DNA of 40,965 bases from Romeriopsis navalis LEGE 11480 (GTDB lineage Bacteria; Cyanobacteriota; Cyanobacteriia; Leptolyngbyales; Leptolyngbyaceae). Location of the stretch: NCBI RefSeq assembly GCF_015207035.1, contig NZ_JADEXQ010000056.1, positions 1 to 40,965 of the forward strand, written 5' to 3'. Numbering within the stretch: the stretch's first letter is position 1; each line of letters begins with the position of its first letter. The notes under the pieces were generated by a model. That model was not told the DNA's origin and did not search any database. It worked only from the letters and a program-made list of their open reading frames with translations. Below are positions 26,510-34,552 of the stretch, one piece after another. A program made the position numbers and the translations under genes.

Positions 26510-28240
26510 TTAATTGGGATTTCCCTTAACGGGTAAAACTTGATTGAGTTTTTCGCCTTGCCATTGCTTCACTTCGGGCGCAGTCGTGTCTCCGGATAGA
26601 CAACGCTGCCAAGCCTCGGTCGATTCACCCTGATCGGATTGGCTGTCCAAGGCTTTCGCCAGTAGACAATAGGCATCAGTGCGGGCCTCTGGGGCCAGCT
26701 TAATGGCCGCATTTAATGCTTTAATCGCCGCACCATATTGCTTTTGCTCATACCGTAACCACCCGACATTCTTCAAAATTGCAGACTTGCTCAGATCATC
26801 TTGGACCTGGGTCGATGCTAAATTCAATGCCCCTTCTGCCGCTTTATACTGTCCCTCGAGAAGGTATAAACGCGCCAAGTTATTCCGTGCATCGACAAAC
26901 CCTGGTGTATCTTCTAGCAACCGCTTATACTGGGCCTCGGCCTGGACAAATTCCCCAATATCTCCGTAGAAACTAGCAAAATTATAGCGAGTCACCGAAT
27001 TTGATGGATTCAGCAAAATAGCGCGTTGATAATGCTGAATGGCGCATTTATCCCCCGCTTCCGTCCTCTGCTGCTGGCAAATCGTCGCTAAATTGCTATG
27101 CAATGCCGGATTATTCAGGTCATACATCAGCGCCGACTCCAATTGACCCTGCGCTTCCCGGTAATTGCCTTCTAGGGCCATTTGTAATCCTGACTTGAGA
27201 TAACGCGTAGACAGATACCAGGCAGTGCCCTTGAGCAATCCACCGACCAGGATGGCGATACCTACACCCTTCGCCACCTTCAACCAAGGCGATCGCCGCC
27301 AGCGATCGGCCTTGATTTGCGCTGGCAACTTAGCGATCGCCGCTTGAATAGCGGCAATATTCGCCGGACGATCGTGGGGCATCAGTGCCCCCATCTGATC
27401 AAGTAAATCGGCAAAGGGAGCTGAGACTTGGGGTGAGTGCGATCGCCATTGAATAACACCCCGATCATCCGGCTCTAAATGCATTGGGTGAATACCCGTC
27501 AGCAGATGAATAAACGTATGCGCCAAGGCAAAAAAATCAGACTGCATCACCGCCCGACCTTGGGTTTGCTCATAGGGCGTATAACCCGCAGAATTGAAAA
27601 TCGTCACACCATCAAATCGGCTGCGCTTCTCCCCCAGCTTATTGAGATAGGTATCGGTCACGGCCCGCACCGACCCAAAATCAATCAGTACCAGTCGCCC
27701 ATCTGGCTGCAGCATGATATTACTCGGCTTAATATCCCGGTGAAATATCTGTTCCTGGTGTAAGGCTGATAAGATTCCACTGAGTTGTTCGAGCCAATCG
27801 ATCGCCTGCGCTTGCAATAGTGTTTCACCACGACTCAACCATGCTGCTAAGGTGATCCCCGCAATCTTTTCCATCGCAAAGCAATCGAGGCGCGGATACT
27901 GCTTCGCGGTCGTAGTCACAGTAAAATAACCACCATCGTCAATATCGACTTGGGGTAAACCCGGATGACTCAAGTTGGCTAAGAGCGCCGCTTCTTGCTC
28001 AAAGTGCCGTAGATAGGGAGCCTGCGGATATAGCAAGACCTTGAGAATACAAGCCTGTGCTTGCTGCCGATCGTCGGCCTCATACACCGCAATCCCTTGC
28101 ATCGGTGTCACTTCCCGCAAGGCCCGCCGCAAGATAAACCGCCCACCATAGAGCAGTTCGGTCCCACATTCCGGACAATCGGCGCAGACCGCATCACTGA
28201 CAATTGCGCCACAGGCCGGATTAATACAAATGCGTTCCAT
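26510..28240 (-). CDS. Ser/Thr protein kinase with N-terminal zinc ribbon, one TM segment and TPRs
   Basis: 576 aa, ATG 28240. A zinc ribbon with Cys5, Cys10, Cys22 and Cys25 is followed by a Hanks-type kinase domain (about 30-305): Lys67 in CILKVLL, Glu83, the catalytic loop HRDIKPSN (167-174), DFG (187-189) and a GYTPYEQ activation/P+1 region. The glycine loop is weak. A transmembrane helix follows (about 322-345), then TPR repeats to the end (SALMYDLNNPALHSNLA..., ALNAAIKLAPEA). If membrane topology is single-pass, the TPR part is outside the cytoplasm. The gene starts 3 nt after the stop of the NTPase gene, indicating translational coupling. Confidence 0.9.
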   Translation of the reverse strand: MERICINPACGAIVSDAVCADCPECGTELLYGGRFILRRALREVTPMQGIAVYEADDRQQAQACILKVLLYPQAPYLRHFEQEAALLANLSHPGLPQVDIDDGGYFTVTTTAKQYPRLDCFAMEKIAGITLAAWLSRGETLLQAQAIDWLEQLSGILSALHQEQIFHRDIKPSNIMLQPDGRLVLIDFGSVRAVTDTYLNKLGEKRSRFDGVTIFNSAGYTPYEQTQGRAVMQSDFFALAHTFIHLLTGIHPMHLEPDDRGVIQWRSHSPQVSAPFADLLDQMGALMPHDRPANIAAIQAAIAKLPAQIKADRWRRSPWLKVAKGVGIAILVGGLLKGTAWYLSTRYLKSGLQMALEGNYREAQGQLESALMYDLNNPALHSNLATICQQQRTEAGDKCAIQHYQRAILLNPSNSVTRYNFASFYGDIGEFVQAEAQYKRLLEDTPGFVDARNNLARLYLLEGQYKAAEGALNLASTQVQDDLSKSAILKNVGWLRYEQKQYGAAIKALNAAIKLAPEARTDAYCLLAKALDSQSDQGESTEAWQRCLSGDTTAPEVKQWQGEKLNQVLPVKGNPN

Positions 28241-28243
28241 GCC

Positions 28244-29524
28244 CTATTCAATATCCCGCATCACGCGCCGCACAAATGGATTGACCGCTAACTTATCGGC
28301 AGTATCTTCTAAAAATGACATCCCATGCAGCCGTTTCAACGCACTCATTAAATCATCCAGCTTATGACCTTGTTCTAGCATCCGTTTCGCCAGATCCGGG
28401 CGGGTTAAACTCTCCAGTGCCGTCGCTCGTAAGACTTCCATCTCCGCTGGACTCAACCGTTCGAGCTCGGAACGATAATTCGTGCGATCGACCTCATCGA
28501 TATACAGCGTATTCGCAATAAAACCCTCAACGTCGCCACCATAGAAGTCATTAATCACATTAATCGCGTTCATCATCAAACTCGGATGGCCGTTATAGGC
28601 CTTATACACCGCTTTCCATGACTGCTTAATCCCCGCCGCATAAAATAGCCCCTTCGCATCGGCTTCGCTCAATCCTTGCAAGGCGATCGTTGCGACATCC
28701 CGGCCCGAGCGCACCAATCGCTCCACGTCACTCAATGGCTGCTGACTCACCAGCACCAGCCGCGACTTATTCGCTTGATGGCCAAATCGCTTAATCAATT
28801 CACCATAGACTTCGCGGTGCGGTAAGTAAGGGTTGAGCTGAACGGCAACGGTATTCGGCTTGAGTAGCAGCTCAACTCGATCCAATACAACGGTCATCAC
28901 CTGCTCATCCAACCAATCAAATAGCTGGTCGGCCATCCGCTTCGCATCACCAGGGCAGGGCACCGGCGACATAATCGTATCCCACAAATTCTGAAACTCG
29001 GATTCTCCAGAGGACACCCCGATCGTTTGCCAGATGACCGTTTCATCCTCTTCCATTAGTTCTTGCATGGCCCGTGCGACTAAGCTCGTCTTACCAATAC
29101 CCGTTTCGCCGCAAACAAAGGTGACACCATGTTCCGCCACCGCGTTATGGAACGCATCCAATTCCAACTCGCGCCCATGCCAAGCCGTTAATACTGGCAC
29201 CTTCTCCAGCACAAAATCTTTATCGATTTGCGGCTGGGGCGCGATCGTCTCATAGGCGGATAATAGTCCATCAATAATTTCGTGAATATTCTTGCGCTTG
29301 ACTTTCTGATCAACCACCGCCGCTTCAATTTTCTGCCAAATTAAATTAACTGCAGGCTTCACTGTAGTTACCGGCAGACCTAAATCATCCGCGATCTCCT
29401 CGTAGGTCATCCGGGGTTCGTCCAGAATTATCCGTAAAATCTCTCCCTGCTGGTCGTTCAAGAGCGTCAGCTTTTTTTGATGCAGCACCGATTGCAGTTG
29501 CTCAACCAGTTGTCCTGAACTCAT
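28244..29524 (-). CDS. HTH-P-loop NTPase (STAND/AAA-like, vWA-MoxR-associated type)
   Basis: 426 aa, ATG 29524. Residues about 1-90 form a winged-helix-like region (MTYEEIADDLGLPVTTVKPAVN) of the type placed at the N-terminus of cyanobacterial vWA-MoxR-associated (VMAP) NTPases. The NTPase domain has Walker A GETGIGKT (139-146) and a Walker B-like TVVLDRVEL (Asp215), then LVLVSQQPL and an NB-ARC-like helical region (ALQGLSEADAKGLFYAAG, NGHPSLM). The C-terminus is a further helical wing (LSPAEMEVLRATALES). WD40 repeats, often attached to such proteins, are absent. It heads the operon with the kinase and probably acts as an NTP-dependent signalling switch or scaffold. Confidence 0.8.
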   Translation of the reverse strand: MSSGQLVEQLQSVLHQKKLTLLNDQQGEILRIILDEPRMTYEEIADDLGLPVTTVKPAVNLIWQKIEAAVVDQKVKRKNIHEIIDGLLSAYETIAPQPQIDKDFVLEKVPVLTAWHGRELELDAFHNAVAEHGVTFVCGETGIGKTSLVARAMQELMEEDETVIWQTIGVSSGESEFQNLWDTIMSPVPCPGDAKRMADQLFDWLDEQVMTVVLDRVELLLKPNTVAVQLNPYLPHREVYGELIKRFGHQANKSRLVLVSQQPLSDVERLVRSGRDVATIALQGLSEADAKGLFYAAGIKQSWKAVYKAYNGHPSLMMNAINVINDFYGGDVEGFIANTLYIDEVDRTNYRSELERLSPAEMEVLRATALESLTRPDLAKRMLEQGHKLDDLMSALKRLHGMSFLEDTADKLAVNPFVRRVMRDIE

Positions 29525-29652
29525 AGATTTACGAATAATTTAATATTTCATTCAAAATTATAAGCTAAAAGTTTCTTTCCGGCTGCCGCATATTGATACT
29601 TGATGAATTTTTGAGAACTTTTTATCTTGATTTTTTGGCTGGCCCGCATACC

Positions 29653-30255
29653 TCAAGCCATAATTCCTAACAAAATCTCTACCAAACCAGTCAAGTTTTC
29701 GGGAATCAAATAGCGTTTGTTATCCTGCTGAATCATCTTTCGCTGACGATCGAAGCAGCCAAAGCGCCAATCCTCGCCTGTCGTTACCGCACCATACAAA
29801 AGTGGCACATCAGATTTTGTCCATTGATCAAGGGCAATTAATTCCACCGCCAGCTGGGTAAACCCTTTCACTAAGTCCGCTTGCTTCGCTCCGACCACAA
29901 TTAAGTTATTGCCTGCAATATAATAATCAACATAGCCTTTCAGACGTTCATTCACCGAAATCGCATACTCGACATTAATGCGTCGGTCCGCCATTTCCGC
30001 CACTTCAAACAAGACTGGCCCAATTAAGGCTTCCCGACGTGCCATCTCATTCGCCAGTTCGATCCGCTTTGTATTACGTTGTAGTTCCCGCTCTAAATTA
30101 TCTAAAGACACCAAAAGTGGCTGACGTGGGAGTTCGATCGGGCAACGTTCAATCCCACAGCCAAGTTCAGCCAAAATATCGTCGATGACGAACGGCAGAT
30201 CAAAATATTCGCTGAAGCTGTATGATTTTCCAGGCTTGAGAATTTGACTGGGCAT
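29653..30255 (-). CDS. PD-(D/E)XK-like protein with altered active-site motif
   Basis: 200 aa from ATG 30255; the in-frame TTG at 30285 is less likely. The fold signature is ARREALIGPVLFEVAEM, then LKGYVDYYIAG with Asp110, then NLIVVGAKQADLVKGFTQLA. From memory, relatives in cyanobacteria read VIEAK at the last motif, which would be the (D/E)xK of a restriction-like nuclease; here the Glu is Gly122, leaving Lys124. It may therefore be inactive or use another acid. No HTH or other domain is attached. It is 128 bp upstream of the NTPase gene on the same strand and could belong to its operon. Confidence 0.6.
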   Translation of the reverse strand: MPSQILKPGKSYSFSEYFDLPFVIDDILAELGCGIERCPIELPRQPLLVSLDNLERELQRNTKRIELANEMARREALIGPVLFEVAEMADRRINVEYAISVNERLKGYVDYYIAGNNLIVVGAKQADLVKGFTQLAVELIALDQWTKSDVPLLYGAVTTGEDWRFGCFDRQRKMIQQDNKRYLIPENLTGLVEILLGIMA

Positions 30256-30285
30256 AATAGAGGCTGCAATCAATAAAGGTCTCAA

Positions 30286-30549
30286 TCGAAATCTACGATA
30301 GTCCAGACAATGTAGATCTGGCTCAGATAGCCTGAGTCAATTTGTCTGTCTGATGAAGCAGATGAAGACAGGATAGGCATTCCATGCGGCTTAAGTCTAA
30401 ATCAGAAATTTCGCCGAACTCGCTGAAAGCACTGTCGGTCAGCGATTTTGAGAAAATCCAAACTGGCGAAATGTCGGGGCAAACGGCTCAAAGCTGTAGA
30501 ATTAACTCACTTTGTGGCAATCTTCTACCGGTGCAAAGTCATAACTGCT
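30286..30549. promoter_or_regulatory. Divergent intergenic region
   Basis: 264 bp between the divergent PD-(D/E)XK-like and hydrolase genes. Open frames here (for example 30384 onward) lack ribosome-binding sites and run into the hydrolase gene out of frame. Only short hairpins such as CTCAG-ATAGC-CTGAG (near 30325) are seen. Confidence 0.35.
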
Positions 30550-31515
30550 ATGCCGAATTATTATCGAAATCAGACTGCATGGAAACAAATCCAGCCATTT
30601 TTACCGGCTGCAATGCACTTCACTCCGGAATATCAACCCGAGGAAGAATGGTGGGATTGGCAAGGACACTCAATTCATCTGGATCGTTTTCCAAATCCTC
30701 AGTCAAAAGCAAAAGTGCTTTTGCTCCACGGTGTTGGGACAAATGGTCGACAGCTATCGATGATTCTGGGTGGGGCTTTATGGAAACGGGGTTATGAAAC
30801 AGTTGCTGCCGATGCACCGGGCTATGGTCTGACGGTGGTGAATCCAAAATGTCGGATTGTTTACGATGACTGGGTTGATATGGTTGACGCGTTAATTCAG
30901 ACAGAATTAGCCCGCGATGATAAACCGCTCATTCTGTATGGCCTCAGTGCTGGGGGGATGTTGGCCTATCACGCGACGGTCAAGAATCCACGCATCGCGG
31001 GCATTGTTGGCATGACCTTTTTAGACCAGCGCGAATCAGTCGTGCGGGATGGCACCGCGCTAAACTGGTTAATCAGTCGGGTGGGTGTACCATTTGCACG
31101 GTTAGTGGCGAATACGCCGTTGGGGCATTTGAAGATGCCGATGCGACTGGCTTCAAAAATGCACTATCTCGTGAATAACCCAGCCGCACTGAAGGTCTTT
31201 CTGAAGGATAAAACTTCCGCCGGGAATTGGGTTTCGATCGCTTTTCTCAGCAGTTATATGCACTATCAGCCAGCGATCGAACCCGAAGATTTTGCGGTCT
31301 GCCCAATTCTATTGACGCAACCCGCCGCCGATCGTTGGACGCCGTTGGCGTTCAGCGAACCATTCTTAAACCGGATTCACCAAGTCCGAACGGAGATTGT
31401 GATGCTCGATAATGCAGGGCATTACCCACTTGAGCCATCAGGGTTAGAGCAAATGGAAGAGAGTATTGTCACCTTTATCGAACGCGTAACCGACGGAACA
31501 GAAGATAGTGCATGA
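30550..31515 (+). CDS. Alpha/beta hydrolase
   Basis: 321 aa from ATG 30550; 34 codons upstream in frame are not protein-like. The fold is canonical: oxyanion LLLHGVG (57-63), nucleophile elbow GLSAG with Ser133, acid Asp261 in QPAADRW, and His291 in DNAGHYPLE. A lid region occupies about 165-235. There is no signal peptide, so it acts in the cytoplasm. The substrate is unknown; small ester, amide or lipid substrates are typical. The stop codon (31513-31515) is 2 bp from the left end of the tnpB element, so the original C-terminus may have been changed by that insertion. Confidence 0.88.
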   Translation: MPNYYRNQTAWKQIQPFLPAAMHFTPEYQPEEEWWDWQGHSIHLDRFPNPQSKAKVLLLHGVGTNGRQLSMILGGALWKRGYETVAADAPGYGLTVVNPKCRIVYDDWVDMVDALIQTELARDDKPLILYGLSAGGMLAYHATVKNPRIAGIVGMTFLDQRESVVRDGTALNWLISRVGVPFARLVANTPLGHLKMPMRLASKMHYLVNNPAALKVFLKDKTSAGNWVSIAFLSSYMHYQPAIEPEDFAVCPILLTQPAADRWTPLAFSEPFLNRIHQVRTEIVMLDNAGHYPLEPSGLEQMEESIVTFIERVTDGTEDSA

Positions 31516-31787
31516 AGTGACGTACTCCAGACACCCAAACAAGTTTAGGGTGCTGGCTTCTCCCACCGGAAGTGTTCTCCCACTGGGTACCGGGTTCGAG
31601 CGTTTGTGACCAAGACGCTCACAGCCACTGTTATAAATTCTCGTAAGAGACTTGCTTTGATTTCCCTATCAAAATTCTTATCAGTACTCCGACTATACCC
31701 GCAGGGTTAGGGGGTAGTGTAGCAAAGTAAGCCGCTAGTCTTAAACTGTCATTGCACAGTCTACAAGATAGATGCTAGAATGTAGGC

Positions 31788-33017
31788 ATGCTAAACATGA
31801 CGTGGGAATTTAAGTTAGAGCCCACCTCAGCGCAGGTTTCAGAGATTGAGCGCACTTTGATGGTGTGTCGCAAGGTCTGGAACTTTGCTTTGTGTGAGCG
31901 CAAAGACTGGCTGAATTCTCGCAAGTCACCGATTAACGCTTGCTCCATTGACCGTGAATACATCATGTCGGTGGATGAGCCATTCCCTAACTACCATGTG
32001 CAAGCAAAGCGCTTGACCGTGGCGAAGCAGGAGATTGAAGAACTGCGCAGTGTGAACGCTCAAATGTTGCAGCAGGTTTTGCGACGTTTAGAGGTTGGCT
32101 TTGAGCGCTGGCGATTACGTAAAGGCGGGATTCCTCGCTTTAAGAATCAAGCCAGAATGCGGAGCTTTCTGTTCCCGCAAATGCTCAAGAACTGCGTTAG
32201 TCAAGATGCAATCAAGTTACCTCAACTTGGATGGGTAAAAGTCCGATGGTCGCGTCAAATTCCCGACTTGTTTGTGGTCAAGCAAGCTCGCATTGTGCGC
32301 AAGGCTTCTGGTTACTTCGTCATGTTGAGTTTGCAGGCCGATGTGAATATCCCCGAAACTTCGTTTTATGGGCATTCCATCGGGATTGATGTCGGGCTGG
32401 AATATTTTCTAAGCACTTCGGACGGCACACAAGTTAAACGACCGCGTTTTTTTGCCGAGTTACAACGCAAGCTGAAATTGCTGCAATGTCGCTTAAAGCA
32501 TAAACAGAAAGGCAGTGCTAACCGTGCAAAGCTGTTAAAGAAAATTGCGCGTGTGCATCAACGGATTGCTGATACTCGCAAAGATTGGCATTTTAAGCTA
32601 GCGCATCAAATCTGTGATCAGGCCGACAGTATTTTTGTTGAAGATTTGGATTTCCGAATCATGGCAAAAGGCATGTTGGGTAAGCACACATTAGATGCAG
32701 GATTAGGGCAATTCACAAATCAAATACTGCCGTGGGTTTGCTTCAAGCGTGACAAACATTATGGCAAAGTGAATGCTTACGGCACTAGCCAAGAATGTCC
32801 AGATTGCGGTGCATCCGTCCGCAAAACATTGAGTGACAGATTGCATCATTGTCATGAGTGCGGGTCAATCAAGACCCGTGACATTGCCGCCGCTCAAGTA
32901 ATTAATTCCCGTGGGCAACGGGATGTAGAAACTGCCTGTGGAATCGAGGTGACGGGGGATTCGGTCACGAATTCTAGTCAACTGGTCTTGAAGCAGGAAA
33001 TCTTTGGAGTGATCTAA
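31788..33017 (+). CDS. tnpB: TnpB, RNA-guided endonuclease of IS200/IS605 family
   Basis: 409 aa, ATG 31788. The N-terminal region (FKLEPTSAQVSEIERTL... CRKVWNFAL) and the long central helices fit TnpB. The RuvC acids are all present: Asp201 in GIDVG, Glu285 in VEDLDF and Asp365 in TRDIAAAQV. The zinc finger has Cys337, Cys340, Cys355 and Cys358 (CPDCG...CHECG). Family knowledge: TnpB uses an RNA made from the 3' end of its own element to cut the DNA target next to a TAM, which favours retention of the element. The gene is intact and could be active. Codon 1 overlaps a second ATG at codon 4. Confidence 0.93.
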   Translation: MLNMTWEFKLEPTSAQVSEIERTLMVCRKVWNFALCERKDWLNSRKSPINACSIDREYIMSVDEPFPNYHVQAKRLTVAKQEIEELRSVNAQMLQQVLRRLEVGFERWRLRKGGIPRFKNQARMRSFLFPQMLKNCVSQDAIKLPQLGWVKVRWSRQIPDLFVVKQARIVRKASGYFVMLSLQADVNIPETSFYGHSIGIDVGLEYFLSTSDGTQVKRPRFFAELQRKLKLLQCRLKHKQKGSANRAKLLKKIARVHQRIADTRKDWHFKLAHQICDQADSIFVEDLDFRIMAKGMLGKHTLDAGLGQFTNQILPWVCFKRDKHYGKVNAYGTSQECPDCGASVRKTLSDRLHHCHECGSIKTRDIAAAQVINSRGQRDVETACGIEVTGDSVTNSSQLVLKQEIFGVI

Positions 33018-33060
33018 AGAATCCTCATCCATAACTTTGTTTGGATGGGGAGTATGTCAA
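32900..33060 (+). ncRNA. Predicted omega (reRNA) region of the tnpB element
   Basis: In IS200/IS605 elements the guide RNA covers the 3' end of tnpB and the right end. The right-end hairpin (33023-33050) and terminal AGTATGTCAA fit its scaffold. The guide would be the bases just after about 33060. The 5' limit given is arbitrary. Confidence 0.4.
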
Positions 33061-33168
33061 TCTCGGTTTTCCAGAAACGTATTCCGTCTATATGGGTGTC
33101 TACTCTGTCCGTTAGCCGGGAAGGCATAGTAGCGGCACTTAATATTTGACCGCCTCGCAATGATTATA

Positions 33169-33260
33169 CGAGTGTAATCAGAATTTTGTGTAAATGCTGT
33201 TTCCAACTCGGCATTCATGGGAGTTTCAGATTCAGTTACACAAAATTCTGGACAGTCTCG
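33169..33260. mobile_element. 92-bp MITE-like inverted-repeat element
   Basis: Two 25-bp ends face each other: 33169-33193 and 33236-33260. The inner 15 bp are a perfect inverted repeat (CAGAATTTTGTGTAA / TTACACAAAATTCTG) and the outer 4 bp (CGAG/CTCG) also match. The end sequence resembles those I recall from IS256-family elements. No ORF and no clear target duplication. Confidence 0.6.
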
Positions 33261-33305
33261 ATAAAAATCAGGCTTTGTCTTCGTCGTCGTGTATTAGGTG
33301 GTTAA

Positions 33306-33425
33306 ATGCTTCGCGACCAGAAGTTCTACGACTCTAGATATAGAGTGACAACTTGCGGGCGCTCCCTCCTCCTCCCGACGTTGAATTGGAAATTACAACG
33401 CGGGGCTTCCCCGCTGTTCAGCTAA
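33306..33425 (+). CDS. Possible leader ORF upstream of DAHP synthase
   Basis: 39 codons from ATG 33306 with AGGTGG about 5 nt upstream, ending 50 bp before the DAHP synthase ATG. It contains aromatic residues early (KFYDSRYR) plus one Trp and a late Phe. The hairpin CTCTA-GATA-TAGAG (33332-33345) overlaps the codons just after Phe-Tyr, and GCGGGG-CTT-CCCCGC (33400-33414) lies near its end. A leader peptide controlling an aromatic-pathway gene is conceivable. It could also be a chance frame. Confidence 0.3.
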   Translation: MLRDQKFYDSRYRVTTCGRSLLLPTLNWKLQRGASPLFS

Positions 33426-33475
33426 GATTGAATTGTGAAAGTAACCACCCTCCGGAAACCTTGCAGAGTAGCAAT

Positions 33476-34552
33476 ATGGGCGATCGAAACAGAGCAATTG
33501 ATAATCTTCACATCACGGGATACGAGGAATTGCCTCCCCCGAATGAGCTGAAGCAGGAGTTTCAGCTTGAGGGCCATGCACTCGATACTGTATTGGCCGG
33601 CCATCGTGCGGTCAAAGCGATCCTTGATCGCCAGGAATCTCGATTGATCGTCGTCGTCGGACCTTGCTCAATCCACAATCCAGAAGAGGCCTTAGATTAT
33701 GCTCAGCGCTTGAAAAAGCTCTCCGACGAGCTGGCGGAGGATTTATTGATCGTAATGCGGGTTTATTTTGAGAAACCACGTACATCTGTGGGCTGGGAAG
33801 GGTTAATTTATGATCCCCATCTGGATGGTAGTCATCGTATCGACCATGGGATTCGGATCGGGCGCAAGTTAATGCTGGATATTGCCGCAATTGGCCTTCC
33901 GATTGCAATCGAAGCCTTAGATCTGATTTCACCCCAGTATTTACAAGACCTTGTGAGTTGGACCGCGATCGGGGCTCGGACCACAGAATCGCCGACCCAC
34001 CGCAAGCTTGCGAGTGGCATCTCTTCGGCGGTTGGCTTTAAAAATAATGTGGATGGTGATTTGATGGTGGCGGTTAATGCGATGCGTTCAGCCTCTGCTA
34101 ATCATAGTTTTATCAGTGTCACTGGCGAGGGGAAGGTCGCGGTTTTTCGGACGGAGGGTAATCCCCATTGCCATGTAATTCTTCGAGGTGGCAAGTCTCC
34201 CAATTATGATGCTGAGAGCGTTGCGGCTTGCGAAGCGGCACTGGCGAAGGCTGGTCATCGCCAAAACATTATGATTGATTGCAGTCATGGTAATTCACGC
34301 AAGGATCAGCTGAAGCAGCTAGACGTATTGAAAGAAATTGCCGCACAGATCCAGAATGGTAATCAATCGATCATTGGAGTCATGCTGGAAAGCAATTTGC
34401 AAGCAGGTAACCAACCAATTCCAGACGACCTCGAAGAAATCCGCCCTGGCGTTTCCATAACGGATGCTTGCATTGGTTGGGAAACGACTGAAACTGCGCT
34501 GCGTGAACTAGCAGCATCGGTTAGTTCTGCATTGAAATCCAGACTCGGTTGA
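33476..34552 (+). CDS. 3-deoxy-7-phosphoheptulonate (DAHP) synthase, class I
   Basis: 358 aa from ATG 33476, the normal AroF/AroG/AroH length; 41 codons of open frame upstream are not conserved-looking. The enzyme joins phosphoenolpyruvate and erythrose-4-phosphate in the first step of the shikimate pathway, in the cytoplasm. Motifs: VVGPCSIHNPEEAL, RVYFEKPRT, GARTTESPTHR, GFKNNVDGDL (commonly GFKNGTDG), HCHVILRGGK and the metal/substrate-binding IDCSHGNSRKD. The Cys of GPCS, a metal ligand, is present. The altered KNNVDG is worth noting but the active site is otherwise complete. Class I enzymes are usually feedback-inhibited by an aromatic amino acid; which one cannot be read here. Confidence 0.95.
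   Translation: MGDRNRAIDNLHITGYEELPPPNELKQEFQLEGHALDTVLAGHRAVKAILDRQESRLIVVVGPCSIHNPEEALDYAQRLKKLSDELAEDLLIVMRVYFEKPRTSVGWEGLIYDPHLDGSHRIDHGIRIGRKLMLDIAAIGLPIAIEALDLISPQYLQDLVSWTAIGARTTESPTHRKLASGISSAVGFKNNVDGDLMVAVNAMRSASANHSFISVTGEGKVAVFRTEGNPHCHVILRGGKSPNYDAESVAACEAALAKAGHRQNIMIDCSHGNSRKDQLKQLDVLKEIAAQIQNGNQSIIGVMLESNLQAGNQPIPDDLEEIRPGVSITDACIGWETTETALRELAASVSSALKSRLG

Larger units (their letters stand above)
31518..33060 (+). mobile_element. IS200/IS605-type solo tnpB element
   Basis: Boundaries are estimated from matching ends. The left end reads TGACGTACTCC followed by the hairpin CACCC-AAACAAGTTTA-GGGTG (31532-31552). The right end reads, in reverse complement, TTGACATACTCC with the hairpin CCTCATCCA/TGGATGGGG (33023-33031, 33042-33050). 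Subterminal hairpins and an asymmetric cargo of one tnpB without tnpA fit this family. Mobilisation would need TnpA in trans. Another internal hairpin, GAGCGT/ACGCTC, is at 31598-31620. Confidence 0.75.
33061..33475. promoter_or_regulatory. Region upstream of DAHP synthase
   Basis: 415 bp after the tnpB element. It holds the MITE-like element, the possible leader ORF and two perfect hairpins (33332-33345 and 33400-33414). No convincing sigma70 promoter pair is seen. Neither hairpin is followed by a T-run. Confidence 0.4.

Noticed and set aside
30384-30797. 137-codon plus-strand frame
   Set aside because: Overlaps the hydrolase gene in another frame; translation is not protein-like.
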